Part shown: in pieces, positions 1 to 7,770 of the stretch
Numbering within the stretch: the first letter of the stretch is position 1
Layout of the letters: each line of letters begins with the position of its first letter
Assembly (NCBI RefSeq): GCF_001428245.1
Contig: NZ_LMRV01000037.1
Span: 1 to 64,000, forward strand
Reading direction: 5' to 3'
Length of the DNA: 64,000 nt
Origin: Paenibacillus sp. Soil522
Lineage (GTDB): Bacteria > Bacillota > Bacilli > Paenibacillales > Paenibacillaceae
Notes under the pieces: generated by a model
Databases searched by the model: none
What the model was told of the DNA's origin: nothing
The model's input: only the letters and a program-made list of their open reading frames with translations
Program-made: the position numbers and the translations under genes

Positions 1-39
1 ATCCCGAAGGATTTGCGAGGCAGTTATTACTCGTTGTTC

Positions 40-54
40 AGTTTTCAAAGAGCA
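40..54 (-). promoter_or_regulatory. rRNA-operon boxA antitermination element
   Basis: Read on the minus strand the bases are TGCTCTTTGAAAACT, followed by GAACAACGAG. This is the boxA-type leader found ahead of 16S rRNA in Bacillus and Paenibacillus, where Nus factors bind and keep RNA polymerase going through the rRNA genes. The promoter at 121-150 lies just upstream in the same direction, so the 16S gene should start beyond the left edge of the window. Similar sequence also occurs in some 16S-23S spacers, but the adjoining promoter argues for a leader. Confidence 0.75.
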
Positions 55-120
55 ATCTTTTCTTTCATTTGGTTCGCTTGTTTTTCTTGTCGTCCGCGTG
101 TTTCTCTCGGCCGGAATTAG

Positions 121-150
121 AATATACCATGTATGCGCCCAGGAGGTCAA
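121..150 (-). promoter_or_regulatory. Sigma-A promoter of a leftward rRNA operon
   Basis: On the minus strand TTGACC (145-150) and TATATT (121-126) are separated by 18 bases. A run of A/T, about 151-190, lies directly upstream and looks like an UP element. Strong -35/-10 boxes, the A/T tract and the boxA leader downstream together point to an rrn promoter. The rRNA genes themselves are outside the window. Confidence 0.75.
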
Positions 151-202
151 GCATTTTTTAAAAACTTTTTTAAATAAAAGCATTTAAACATTTAATCCTT
201 CT

Positions 203-706
203 TTAATTGCGCTGATTCCCTTGCAGCTCCCGCCACACTTTTTTGTTGCTGTACTGCCGTTCAGAGCTGATATCCTTGCCAAACCATTCCGGCGCTTCGA
301 ATGCATGGGCTGCTTCTTCCGAGCCAAATTCAATCTCAAGCACCGAAAGCTCAATTTGATCATACGTATCAATCTCGATTATACGGCCATCCCATTCCGC
401 CGTTATGCGGTTTTTCGTCAACGGCACGAAGCCAAAAGCTTTTGTAACCTGCTCATAGATGCTTTCGGATATCGAATATTCGATTTCCTCCCGGGAGAGG
501 CCGTTCCCTAGCTTGAAGGTATGGGTGAACGAAACCTCGCCGCTCGTCAGATCAACGATGCGCCGAACGCGCAGCTCTTGGTTTTCATCCATAGCCAAAT
601 AGGTTTGTTCAATTCTTTGCTCGGATAGCAACTTCAGCTTCGTCTCTTCTATTAATGCGCCCGGAAATTGCGGCAGCAGAAACTTGCGTTCAATTTCTAA
701 TGACAT
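203..706 (-). CDS. CYTH domain protein
   Basis: A 167-residue protein that begins MSLEIERKFLL, the E-x-E-x-K signature of the CYTH superfamily (class IV adenylate cyclases, thiamine and tripolyphosphatases). Alternating basic and acidic residues further in, such as ELRVRRI and FTHTFKLG, fit the strands of the triphosphate tunnel where charged side chains bind a phosphate chain and metal. The length matches single-domain CYTH proteins. The start is backed by AAAGGAG about 10 bases upstream. The likely role is hydrolysis of a triphosphate-containing compound in the cytoplasm; the substrate cannot be told from sequence. The gene appears to stand alone: upstream is an ATPase remnant, downstream the rRNA promoter. 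Confidence 0.85.
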   Translation of the reverse strand: MSLEIERKFLLPQFPGALIEETKLKLLSEQRIEQTYLAMDENQELRVRRIVDLTSGEVSFTHTFKLGNGLSREEIEYSISESIYEQVTKAFGFVPLTKNRITAEWDGRIIEIDTYDQIELSVLEIEFGSEEAAHAFEAPEWFGKDISSERQYSNKKVWRELQGNQRN

Positions 707-769
707 TCCTGACAGCTCCTTTGAATTTATTCCTCTTCCTGAAAAAGCTCCTGAAGCATTCTTTCCCTC

Positions 770-976
770 TTATATATGAGAAAGCATCGCCATTTGGCGA
801 AAAGAAGAAAGAGCCGCCTCCGGCTCATCCATCATATAAAGTCCATTTCCGTTAAAACGATGAAGAAATGTGGCAAAAAAAGATTCGCCATGCGATTGCT
901 GATGAAGCGAATTCCCGCCGTAAGAATCAATGATGCGGCCGCCGGGGCCGCCCTCGCGATCCAATTGAGTGGCTGC
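770..976 (-). pseudogene. Remnant of a COG3910-type AAA ATPase
   Basis: An open frame of about 68 codons with no start or ribosome binding site carries the middle of a predicted ATPase: LDREGG, IIDSYGGNSLHQQSHGES, FLHRFNGNGLY and MDEPEAALSSFRQ. The last is a Walker B-like D-E-P-E-A-A-L, and the S-H-G-E-S element before it is typical of small stand-alone ATPases of this family, normally about 230 residues. The Walker A half and the C-terminus are missing; a TAA at 770-772 ends the frame after MLSHI. It occupies the gap between the SEC-C gene and the CYTH gene. I read it as a decayed gene fragment. Family assignment is from motif memory, not a search. Confidence 0.55.
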
Positions 977-1014
977 ACGCCTCCCAGCTCGATTAAGTCT
1001 TTAGCGTACGACTG

Positions 1015-2172
1015 CTAACCGCAGCATTTCTTAAACTTTTTCCCGCTGCCGCAAGTACACGGATCATTGCGTCCGATTTTTTTCTTAGTCATGATATCGA
1101 TGACTTCAGCTTGTACGGCTTGATTTGGCACGTTATTAAGCAGCAGACTGACGCTCGCCCTTTTGGCCGAAAGCTCTTCTGGCGAGTAGCCTTTGATGGC
1201 CCACTGCTTCGTGCTGTTCATCAAAGGGACCAGCAGATTCGTTATGGCTGACAACGTCTCCATGTTCGGAATATCGATAAAATCTTTGACCGTTTCAAGA
1301 ACGGCAGCCAGCGAACTTCCGTTTTTGGTGGCGTCGACACATTCCTGGGCCATTAAATCAGCATCTTCGCGATCAATCTCATAATGATGAAGGACATAGC
1401 GAACCAAATTCATATAGTGGCTGTTCCGCTCGACGTAATCAGGCTCACCTGCTTTCAAGAGCTGCTGCTTCGTAAACGGGCAAAAATCGAGATCATGTCT
1501 GAGCGCCCGCTCTTTCAATATCGCTTGCGGGTCTACTGCCCAACTATTCGAAATGTTATCACTCTCATCGATGAAAAACTTCTCGTAGTAATCCGATGCG
1601 TCAAACAAAATGTTCATCAGATCATAGTAAGCAAGCTTCTGATCCGCCTCAGATATAACAAAAGATTTCAGCTGCTCTACCGTTAACGTTCCATAATAGT
1701 AAAGCAAGCCCTGCGTCAGCCGAATCCATTCCGTATTTCGATTAACGTTCGGATGCTCCAGCAATGAGCCCTCTGCATTAAAAAACTCCAGCAGCTCGGA
1801 TGGCATGACGACGGCACGCTTGCCATTTATCGTTCCGGGAAACAAAATCCCGCGCAAGCGGAAATAGTCATATTGCTGTATTTCAAGCAAAGGCTTATCC
1901 CAGACACCATCGTTTTTTATTATTTTCTGAATGAGCTTTATTCTATTTTGATCCCAGCAGCGAATCGTATTCTCCAGGCTCTCCGGAATCTTCTTTGACA
2001 GCTTTTCAACAAGCTCCTGCTTATTAAGCGAGCTTAGATTGCTTATTTGCAAATTTGTACGAATGCCGGTTAATTGCTGCTTGGATAATGTGCCTAGCGC
2101 ATCCGCATACGATAACGGATAGGAAAGCTGCGGCCAAAATTTATCCATTGCTTTATCGATCTGTATAGTCAT
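1015..2172 (-). CDS. SEC-C motif protein
   Basis: A 385-residue cytoplasmic protein whose last 20 residues form a SEC-C zinc motif: GRNDPCTCGSGKKFKKCCG, with the C-x-C-x8-C-C spacing known from the SecA C-terminus and YecA/YchJ. The preceding 360 residues are mostly helical, start with a Rho-N/SAP-like stretch (ALGTLSKQQLTGIRTNLQIS, KQELVEKLSKKIPE) and are not a domain I recognise. There is no signal peptide or membrane segment. The ATG follows GGAGATCACC, which fixes the start. In SecA the motif binds zinc and contacts SecB or ribosomes; in stand-alone proteins it is only known as a zinc-binding tail, so a function beyond metal binding is not claimed. Confidence 0.8.
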   Translation of the reverse strand: MTIQIDKAMDKFWPQLSYPLSYADALGTLSKQQLTGIRTNLQISNLSSLNKQELVEKLSKKIPESLENTIRCWDQNRIKLIQKIIKNDGVWDKPLLEIQQYDYFRLRGILFPGTINGKRAVVMPSELLEFFNAEGSLLEHPNVNRNTEWIRLTQGLLYYYGTLTVEQLKSFVISEADQKLAYYDLMNILFDASDYYEKFFIDESDNISNSWAVDPQAILKERALRHDLDFCPFTKQQLLKAGEPDYVERNSHYMNLVRYVLHHYEIDREDADLMAQECVDATKNGSSLAAVLETVKDFIDIPNMETLSAITNLLVPLMNSTKQWAIKGYSPEELSAKRASVSLLLNNVPNQAVQAEVIDIMTKKKIGRNDPCTCGSGKKFKKCCG

Positions 2173-2346
2173 GGTGATCTCCTAAATTGTAAATTAATTT
2201 CATGATCTTTAATGAATGATAAATGTGTCCCAACAAGACACGCAGGTTCAAAGATAACAAAAATCGAAGGTGGAATCAAACAAAAAATATTAATATTTTC
2301 CTCATTAAATGTAAATTTGACCTAATAATGATTGATTCCGGCTAAC

Positions 2347-2383
2347 AAAAAAGCCCCGAAGATCATGAGATGATCTACGAGGC
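2347..2383 (-). terminator. Terminator after slipin gene
   Basis: On the minus strand GCCTCGTAGATCA pairs with TGATCTTCGGGGC (one mismatch, one G-T) around a 5-base loop and is followed by TTTTTT. It ends the rtcB-slipin transcript 18 bases past the slipin stop codon. Confidence 0.85.
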
Positions 2384-2400
2384 CAGCGCAATTTCTATTA

Positions 2401-3510
2401 TTATTTATCCAAACTTTTCACGCTTAGCAATGAATTGAGCTGCTCTAGCAAATTGCCGCCGGTGAGCGAGATCGTGCCGATCTTCTCGCAAATTTTTTCG
2501 AGAAACTCGAGTTCCTTCAAGCGGTACAGCGTTCCATTCTCATCCATGAGCTTCGCGGTGTTAAGCAAGCTGCGGGTAGAAGCCGTTTCCTCGCGGCGAG
2601 TAATGAGATTGGCCTGTGCCTTCTTCTCCGCCAGCAGCACCGTATTCATAATATCCTTGATGTCACCCGGCAATATAATATCCTTAAGACCCGCCGATAC
2701 AAACTGCACGCCGTAATGCTCCTTCTGCTCGTTCAAGCGCGTGAGGACGAAATTTGCGATTTCTTGCTTCATGCGCAGCAGATCATCCAGCTTAAGCGTA
2801 CCGACGTATTCCCGTAAAATAAGCTGCAGCAAAATATATACCTGATCCTCGAACGACTTGATCTGAATCGCTTTAAGCGGGTCGACAATCTTATATTGGC
2901 ACACAAAATTAAGCCTCAGCGTGACTTTGTCTTCCGTCATAATCTCTTGGCCGGTTATGTCAAGCTGCAGCTGGCGCAAATCGACCGTTCTCACCTGCGC
3001 GCTTGTTGGACCCTTCCAGAAATAGTACCTCCCCGGACGAAGCTCCCGCTGTAACATATTATTGTAGAAAAGCAGACCGGATTCGTGACTGGCAACCTCG
3101 AACATCTGAATATAGCCCTGCAGCTTCGACAACAGAGACCGGTCAATCTCCGCCGAAATCTCGGGATGCCGTATATCAACGCGAATAAACGTATGTTTTT
3201 TCATCACATTCCAGAAGGCATACAGCCCCGCCGTCAGCAGCGAAGCAAACTTACCGTCTTCAAAATGCAGCACATACTCGTAATCCTGTACGTCTGCTAT
3301 CGTCAGCTCCTCTACGAGCCGCTCATCCTGAAGAAACAAATTTAGTTCTTTATTCGGAACGGCGAAGCGCTTCGCTACATTTTGCAAAATGATGGTATCG
3401 TCGGTAAACGAGCTATGGCGGTAAACGCCCGGCTGCAAATGCTTGATGTAGCTGCCTTTTTTGAAAAGCAGTCCTCGCTCATCGTTTTTGATGATTACTT
3501 TTTTGAACAT
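2401..3510 (-). CDS. Slipin (SPFH/band-7) family protein, soluble type
   Basis: A 369-residue SPFH/band-7 protein. Residues about 175-320 carry the band-7 core (LNFVCQYKIVDPLKAIQ, LREYVGTLKLDDLL, and YGVQFVSAGLKDIILPGDIK), followed by a charged helix, AEKKAQANLITRREETA, typical of slipins and stomatins. Unlike stomatin there is no N-terminal hydrophobic hairpin, so it should be cytosolic or peripheral. The N-terminal half shows two similar modules, GLLFKKGSYIKHLQPGVYR near residue 14 and GLLFYNNMLQRELRPGRYYF near 144, suggesting an internal duplication. The ATG follows AGAGGTGTTACATC. It lies downstream of rtcB on the same strand with a roughly 515-base structured region between. Slipins are repeatedly reported in RtcB RNA-repair operons (my recollection of Burroughs and Aravind); the molecular role there is unknown. 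Confidence 0.85.
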   Translation of the reverse strand: MFKKVIIKNDERGLLFKKGSYIKHLQPGVYRHSSFTDDTIILQNVAKRFAVPNKELNLFLQDERLVEELTIADVQDYEYVLHFEDGKFASLLTAGLYAFWNVMKKHTFIRVDIRHPEISAEIDRSLLSKLQGYIQMFEVASHESGLLFYNNMLQRELRPGRYYFWKGPTSAQVRTVDLRQLQLDITGQEIMTEDKVTLRLNFVCQYKIVDPLKAIQIKSFEDQVYILLQLILREYVGTLKLDDLLRMKQEIANFVLTRLNEQKEHYGVQFVSAGLKDIILPGDIKDIMNTVLLAEKKAQANLITRREETASTRSLLNTAKLMDENGTLYRLKELEFLEKICEKIGTISLTGGNLLEQLNSLLSVKSLDK

Positions 3511-3626
3511 GATGTAACACCTCTTTACGGTTATGATGACCTTCGTAACAGGAGCTCTCCTGCGGCTGCACCGGAATCAGGCTTGAGAAGGGAGCTGAGT
3601 TGCTTTATGGCTTAGCAATCGATAGA

Positions 3627-3657
3627 CGAATAAGAATGCGGTTTCCATTCTTATTCG
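3627..3657 (-). other. 12-bp perfect hairpin in rtcB-slipin spacer
   Basis: CGAATAAGAATG pairs without mismatch to CATTCTTATTCG around a 7-base loop. No U-run follows on either strand, so it is not a standard terminator. It sits between the tRNA-like core and the slipin gene and may be a processing site or the 3' boundary of the non-coding RNA; that is inference. Confidence 0.7.
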
Positions 3658-3794
3658 CTCTATTTCCTACACTGCCGCAAGAGGCATTCGTTTCCAGTCG
3701 GTATCCGCCGATTGCATAGGCTTTGCTGCAGTGAACGCGCACAGGCGCGCTCTGAGAGTTCCTGTTCAAGGCCGTTTTTCACTCGGATTTTGAG

Positions 3795-3870
3795 CTCCTT
3801 GGAAGGGAGTCGTATAAACTCTGCCAGAGAGTTATCGCGATCAGGCGATAATCAAGGGATTCGAACCCTT
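3795..3870 (-). ncRNA. tRNA-mimicking RNA core, Y RNA-like
   Basis: Read on the minus strand three tRNA-type elements appear in permuted order. First a perfect T-arm, AAGGG-TTCGAAT-CCCTT (3854-3870). Then a hairpin TTATCGC/GCGATAA with a 6-base loop (3832-3851), in the place of a closed acceptor stem. Then a D-arm, ACTC-TCTGGCA-GAGT (3818-3832), with the G-G of a D-loop, and finally a 4-bp arm with loop CTTCCAA (3795-3809), which resembles the anticodon loop of tRNA-Gly(UCC). T-arm, closed acceptor, D-arm is the order forced on a tRNA-like domain whose ends lie on the anticodon side, as in bacterial Y RNAs (YrlA type). No linear tRNA can be drawn: the D-to-anticodon gap is 8 bases and the acceptor shares one base with the D-stem. 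The true ends are unknown; structured sequence continues from about 3627 to 3954. The RNA lies between rtcB and the slipin gene, in their direction. Confidence 0.55.
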
Positions 3871-3917
3871 TCTTTGCGAGACTAATGCCGATATGGACGA
3901 TACAGCATACAAACGCA

Positions 3918-3954
3918 CAGTGTGCGCATGCACTGCGGGATTCAAGGAAATCCC
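3918..3954 (-). other. Paired hairpins upstream of tRNA-like core
   Basis: Two adjacent stems: GGGATT/AATCCC with a 6-base loop (3937-3954) and CAGTG/CACTG with an 8-base loop (3918-3935). A third, CGCGC/GCGCG with a 4-base loop, lies on the other side of the core at 3736-3749. Together they make 3600-3960 an unusually structured spacer and probably belong to the same non-coding transcript. Confidence 0.5.
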
Positions 3955-4025
3955 AGCCCGGGTAAGCCATTCGTTAAATAGCCTCATCTATTATTGAAGT
4001 TATCTTTAATAGTGAAAGTAAATGA

Positions 4026-5444
4026 TTAGATGCCTTTAATGGCGGCCATCGGCTTGCATTTGGCCACCACGGCAGCTAACGATGCGCCAACGACGCTGTC
4101 GATGATTTGATCAACATCCTTGTAGGCCTGCGGACATTCGTCAAGAATCGTATGCAAGGTGCGGTGGTTGACGAGTATCTCGTCATCCGTGCCGACTTTC
4201 AGCGATTGTTCGAACTCATCGACTGTCACCAGCTGCTTCGTCGCTTTGCGGGATCTTGCACGCCCCGCGCCATGGCAGATGGAATAGAAGTTTTTAAGAC
4301 CCTCGTCCTTTCCTACCATAATGTAGGAGGAAGTTCCCATCGAGCCGGGAATGAGTGCCGGATGCCCCGTCTCCTTATATACTGGCGTATTCAGGAAGTG
4401 ACCCGGCGGAAGCGCACGCGTCGCTCCTTTGCGATGAACAAGCATCGGCTGGTTACGGTGAAACTCCTTCAGCGCGTAGTTATGCATCAGGTCATAGAGG
4501 ACAGGCATTTCCATGCCCGCTCCGAATACATCCCGAAAGGCTTCACGAACGCCGAACGCAATCATATGCCGGTTACTGACAGCAAAGTTGAGCGCAGAAT
4601 ACATTAGATTTAAGTAGGATTGTCCTTCTGGACTCGCAATTGGAGCATAAATCAGACTCGGGTCAGGATTGCTCACGCCCCACTGATTCATCGCTTCCTT
4701 GATCGCCTTGTTATGCTCCCGGCCAACCATGCCGCCCCAAGCCCTCGAGCCGGAGTGGATCATCACCACAACCTGCCCGTCAAACAAGCCCCACTTGGCC
4801 GCTAATTCAGCGTACTCCTCATTAATCTCCAAGTACTGAATTTCAATGAAGTGATTCCCGCTTCCAAGCGTACCTAATTGTCCGCGAGCATATTTCATAA
4901 TTTTCGGAGGAAGCTGCTTCAAATAGGTATGGTCATAAATGAAATGCGATTGCTCCACATGCGTCAGCCATCGCTCATCCGGAACATATTTCACGGGCAG
5001 TCCCTTCAGGCCATGCTGTACCACTCTCATCACGTCAATATCGTCATAGTTCGCATTGGTACGTTCGTTAGTCGGCACGTATTTCTCGATAGAAGCAATC
5101 AACGATCTACGAATCTCTTTCGTAAAAATGTCGCGTTTATGCAGCGAAGTCGTGTGAACGCGCATGCCGCAGCCGATATCCGAGCCGACAATTGACGGCG
5201 ACACGCAGCCATCCTTCATACTCCATACGGCCGTTGTGCCGATGCAGGTTCCGATGCCGACATGCGCATCAGGTGTGTAGCTCATATATTGATTCCTGGG
5301 AATTTGCAGGTTATTGTTTGCCATTTCAAATACTTTAGCCTCGAAGGTTTGGAATACCTCTTCGTTAGCGAATAAGTGCAGCTTCCCTTGCGGAAGCTCC
5401 ATTTCATGGTGATTGCTGCCATGTCTCTTGTGCTGCATCAGCAT
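4026..5444 (-). CDS. rtcB: RtcB family RNA-splicing ligase
   Basis: A 472-residue RtcB, the GTP- and manganese-dependent ligase that joins RNA 3'-phosphate or 2',3'-cyclic phosphate ends to 5'-hydroxyl ends. Seen in the sequence: the metal-binding D-I-G-C-G at about residues 89-93, LGSGNHFIEIQ, MIHSGSRAWGG, VHRKGATRA, PGSMGTSSYIM and, near the C-terminus, SICHGAGRARSR holding the histidine that is guanylylated. All catalytic blocks are present, so the enzyme should be active. ATG is preceded by GGGAGGG. Downstream, in the same direction, come the tRNA-like RNA and the slipin gene; upstream and divergent are two WYL regulators, placed where the sigma-54 activator RtcR sits in Proteobacteria. 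This context suggests inducible RNA repair. No RtcA cyclase or archease is visible. Confidence 0.95.
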   Translation of the reverse strand: MLMQHKRHGSNHHEMELPQGKLHLFANEEVFQTFEAKVFEMANNNLQIPRNQYMSYTPDAHVGIGTCIGTTAVWSMKDGCVSPSIVGSDIGCGMRVHTTSLHKRDIFTKEIRRSLIASIEKYVPTNERTNANYDDIDVMRVVQHGLKGLPVKYVPDERWLTHVEQSHFIYDHTYLKQLPPKIMKYARGQLGTLGSGNHFIEIQYLEINEEYAELAAKWGLFDGQVVVMIHSGSRAWGGMVGREHNKAIKEAMNQWGVSNPDPSLIYAPIASPEGQSYLNLMYSALNFAVSNRHMIAFGVREAFRDVFGAGMEMPVLYDLMHNYALKEFHRNQPMLVHRKGATRALPPGHFLNTPVYKETGHPALIPGSMGTSSYIMVGKDEGLKNFYSICHGAGRARSRKATKQLVTVDEFEQSLKVGTDDEILVNHRTLHTILDECPQAYKDVDQIIDSVVGASLAAVVAKCKPMAAIKGI

Positions 5445-5639
5445 TGTAAACCCTCCCGTGCATCTTGCTTTTTTTATATCGGCGTTCTACCGTCTTATGA
5501 GCTCTATCTTCCCTTATTTGGAGACTCCCGAACATGGCGGAAGTATTACGACAAAGGAATATTTTCCTTCTAGTTCAAATTCATCTTCGTCCTGTTAAGA
5601 TAGATGGAGAATACCGCTTATGATCAGGGGGACTCCTAA

Positions 5640-6953
5640 ATGGCAAGAGAGAGCTTCGATAAAGAGATCCAGTTTTTGCGCATGCTTGTCCTGACCAGCG
5701 GGGCATATAACCGTCAGCAATACGCAGACAGACTGGGGATTTCCGTTCATACCTTCGATAAAACCATTAAGCGGCTGAAAGAAATCGTAAGCTCCGTCCA
5801 CCAGCAATTGCCCGAAACCCAAGGGAAGGAATTTGCCGAGACGATCCGCTACAGCTATCTCGAATCAACCGATCCGATGCTGCTGTTTCTATTTCGGGCC
5901 AAGTCACTTAAAGAATCGGAGAGTCGGCGTCTTTCTTTGCTGCTTGCTGCGATGCAAGAGAAGCCCTTAACTGCCACGGAACTGCTTGAGCTATGCTGCG
6001 GCAGCATGCCGGCAGAGCTATCGCTTCCCGACGAGAAGACGATACGGGGTGATCTGAAATACTTAGAGCAGGTCGGCGTCATCAAGAAGGAGCCGGGAAC
6101 GCGTCCCTTCCGCTATCGGATATACAACGATCTGGTCAGGGAGCTATCGCATGATGAGCTGCTGGATTTATACGATTTTGTAGACATTATGGCGAACACG
6201 CAGGTTCCTTCCGTCCAGGGTTATTTGCTTCGTGACGGCTTGAAGAAGCATATTAGCCGGAAGCAGACCGATGACGGCTCCTTTGAGCCCTTTCTATATA
6301 AATACCACTATTACTCCCGCATTTTGGACGAGGCTCATCTCTTTACGCTGCTTGGCGCAATTCGCAATCGGCGCTTGGTCAGCTTCCTTTATTTCTCGCC
6401 GAAAAAGGAAACGAGCTACGCCTCCAAAAATACGAACCCGTTATTCGAACGCGATACCGAGGGCATGCAGGAGACAACACTGCCGCTTAAGGTCGTCTAC
6501 GATCATCAATATGGCCGTTGGTATTTACTAGGCTTCCATTCCAGGTATGGAATTAAAAAATACCGCTTGGAAGGATTAACACAAATTTCTGAAGAGGATA
6601 GCGTCGCCGAAGAGCAGTACGCGGCAAAAAAAGAAGAGCTGGAGCAGCGTATCCGGCAGAGCTGGCTGATCGATACGGGCAAGCCCGTTTTGGTTCGCGT
6701 CCGTTTCTTCAACCCTGGGCCCGGCATAGCAAACTTCGTCAAGGAGCGTGTGCTGCTTCAGGGGCAATGGGGAATTATTGAGGAAGAATCGGCTGAATCC
6801 TTTGTCTATGAAATCGAAGTAAACGGCACGGTCGAGATTAAGCCATGGATCAGAAGCTTTGGCTCAAGCTGCGAGGTGCTGGCACCGATGAAGCTGCGGC
6901 AGGAAATGATTGCGGAGTGGAAGGAGATTAGGGCGTACTATGAATCTGTTTGA
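5640..6953 (+). CDS. WYL-domain transcriptional regulator with N-terminal HTH
   Basis: A 437-residue regulator. Residues about 15-50 form a helix-turn-helix (YNRQQYADRLGISVHTFDKTI); a second winged-helix-like stretch (ELLELCCGSMPAELSLPDE) lies near 120-150. The C-terminal half carries a WYL domain: RRLVSFLYFSPKK, LKVVYDHQYGRWYLLGFHS and YRLEGLTQI. WYL domains bind ligands or nucleic acid; PafBC is a studied pair that senses single-stranded DNA. It is divergent from rtcB across 195 bases and overlaps the next WYL gene, so it likely controls the rtcB transcript. That regulatory link is inference. The ATG follows AGGGGGACTCCTAA. Confidence 0.85.
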   Translation: MARESFDKEIQFLRMLVLTSGAYNRQQYADRLGISVHTFDKTIKRLKEIVSSVHQQLPETQGKEFAETIRYSYLESTDPMLLFLFRAKSLKESESRRLSLLLAAMQEKPLTATELLELCCGSMPAELSLPDEKTIRGDLKYLEQVGVIKKEPGTRPFRYRIYNDLVRELSHDELLDLYDFVDIMANTQVPSVQGYLLRDGLKKHISRKQTDDGSFEPFLYKYHYYSRILDEAHLFTLLGAIRNRRLVSFLYFSPKKETSYASKNTNPLFERDTEGMQETTLPLKVVYDHQYGRWYLLGFHSRYGIKKYRLEGLTQISEEDSVAEEQYAAKKEELEQRIRQSWLIDTGKPVLVRVRFFNPGPGIANFVKERVLLQGQWGIIEEESAESFVYEIEVNGTVEIKPWIRSFGSSCEVLAPMKLRQEMIAEWKEIRAYYESV

Positions 6954-7734
6954 GAAAATATTTAACTATCAAATTCTATCCAAGCTAGAGGATTCAGGAA
7001 CGTTTATGGTTACCGCGCATGAGCGCGGCTGGTTGAAGACGATGCTGGGTCACCCAGCTGCTTCGGAAGCCTTTGCTCCGGCAACGCTTCGGAGGCTGCA
7101 GCTTATCCTGGTGCATGACCAAACGCTGGACACGGACGACCTGCTGCACAAGGCAGCCAGCAAGGAAAGGCATGTCTACCATCCATACGTTCGTCCTTTA
7201 AGACATGCCATCATGAATAAGAGCATTCTGCAATTAAGCTATGGCATCAAAGGCGAACGAGCATACAGCGGTCAGGCGTGCTTTCCCTACAAGCTGGAAT
7301 ATTCGATGGTTAAGCGGGAATGGTATCTGATCTGGTATCATATCAGCAATCGGATGCTGATGAGTACAAAGCTGCAAAAGATCGTAGAGCTGCGCGAGCA
7401 AGAATGTACAACGGAATATTACGGGCAGGTGCAGGCCAAGGCGCAGACTTTGCTTGCGCGGAGAAGCGTTAGCGCCGATATTCTCGTCGTACGCGAATAC
7501 AATGAAGAGCTATCCCGGATTTTGTATGCTTTCTCCTGCTTTGAGAAAGAAGTGAGCTATGCTGCGGAGTCTAATGAGTATACGATTCGGCTGTACTTCT
7601 CCAGCGGCGATAGCGAATATGTGCTTTCAAAAACCCGTTTCCTCGGAAAGAGGGTACGCATTATGGATGGCGGGCATTTGCAGCGCCGTATGCTGGAATC
7701 CGCGACAAAGGCGCTCGGACGCTATGCGGAATAA
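6940..7734 (+). CDS. WYL-domain protein, partner of the preceding regulator
   Basis: A 264-residue protein if it starts at the ATG (6940, MNLFEKIFNYQ), which overlaps the preceding stop by 14 bases and follows AAGGAG; an upstream TTG at 6910 is less likely. A WYL domain is visible from about residue 80 (RHAIMNKSILQLSYG, FPYKLEYSMVKREWYLIWYH, KLQKIVEL) with a C-terminal extension. I see no clear helix-turn-helix at its N-terminus, so it may work only as a heteromer with the upstream protein, in the way PafB and PafC pair. The overlap implies translational coupling and equal amounts. Confidence 0.8.
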   Translation: MNLFEKIFNYQILSKLEDSGTFMVTAHERGWLKTMLGHPAASEAFAPATLRRLQLILVHDQTLDTDDLLHKAASKERHVYHPYVRPLRHAIMNKSILQLSYGIKGERAYSGQACFPYKLEYSMVKREWYLIWYHISNRMLMSTKLQKIVELREQECTTEYYGQVQAKAQTLLARRSVSADILVVREYNEELSRILYAFSCFEKEVSYAAESNEYTIRLYFSSGDSEYVLSKTRFLGKRVRIMDGGHLQRRMLESATKALGRYAE

Positions 7735-7770
7735 TGACTGCCGCTATCACATTTTGACGAAAAATTTCAT

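Noticed and set aside
3779-3900. An ordinary linear tRNA gene
   Set aside because: No 5' acceptor, D-arm and anticodon arm precede the T-arm in the right spacing; the elements occur in permuted order.
3779-3970. A 63-codon minus-strand frame across the tRNA-like region, with ATG at 3970
   Set aside because: It runs through the T-arm and D-arm, is rich in Cys, Ser and Leu without a recognisable fold, and its only purine-rich signal is 11 bases or more away. The RNA reading explains the sequence better.
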